Shown one piece after another: positions 7,627 to 7,635 of a DNA stretch of 7,635 nucleotides (position 1 is the first letter of the stretch; each line of letters starts with the position of its first letter). The DNA lies in NCBI GenBank assembly GCA_002454415.1, contig DKIT01000067.1:130536-138170 (forward strand), given 5' to 3'. Under the pieces are notes generated by a model that was given only the letters and a program-made list of their open reading frames with translations, made no database searches and had not been told where the DNA came from. The DNA is from Sphingobacterium sp. UBA6711. GTDB taxonomy: Bacteria; Bacteroidota; Bacteroidia; Sphingobacteriales; Sphingobacteriaceae. Both the position numbers and the translations under genes were made by a program.

Positions 7627-7635
7627 TAATTTACG

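Overview
The window looks like chromosomal DNA from a member of the Bacteroidota, most likely a Sphingobacteriaceae/Sphingobacterium-like bacterium. This is inferred from the moderate AT-richness, the A/T-rich leaders with no strong Shine-Dalgarno sequence before start codons (for example at 601-616), and the protein families present. No rRNA, tRNA or other taxonomic marker is in the window, so the assignment is tentative.

Left part (1-2320, + strand): two genes resembling the enterobacterial ynbD and ynbC pair. The first enters from outside the window and only its C-terminal dual-specificity-phosphatase part is visible, with an intact HC-x5-R signature. After a 258-base gap with no recognisable gene comes a complete 567-residue fusion of an alpha/beta hydrolase with a class I SAM-dependent methyltransferase. 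In ynbABCD-type clusters these two proteins accompany a CDP-alcohol phosphatidyltransferase and a CdsA-like cytidylyltransferase. The natural inference is a poorly characterised lipid or phospholipid modification pathway whose other genes would lie left of position 1.

Middle (2321-2495): a short convergent junction containing a perfect 14-bp inverted repeat, very probably a shared terminator for the lipid genes (+) and the operon arriving from the right (-).

Right part (2496-7635, - strand): a 1613-residue AAA+ ATPase of the family usually labelled 'DNA repair ATPase' (DUF3686 N-terminus). It has a beta-rich, propeller-like N-terminal region, a long coiled coil, a conserved beta domain and a C-terminal AAA+ module. 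Directly upstream in the same orientation, 22 bases away, is a small 88-residue beta-rich ORF resembling DUF3471. Its reading frame stays open to the window edge, so it may be the tail of a longer protein. The two probably form one transcription unit whose promoter and remaining partners lie beyond 7635. The ATPase operon is the least understood part of the window: the 'DNA repair' label is a family name, and nothing in this sequence demonstrates that role.
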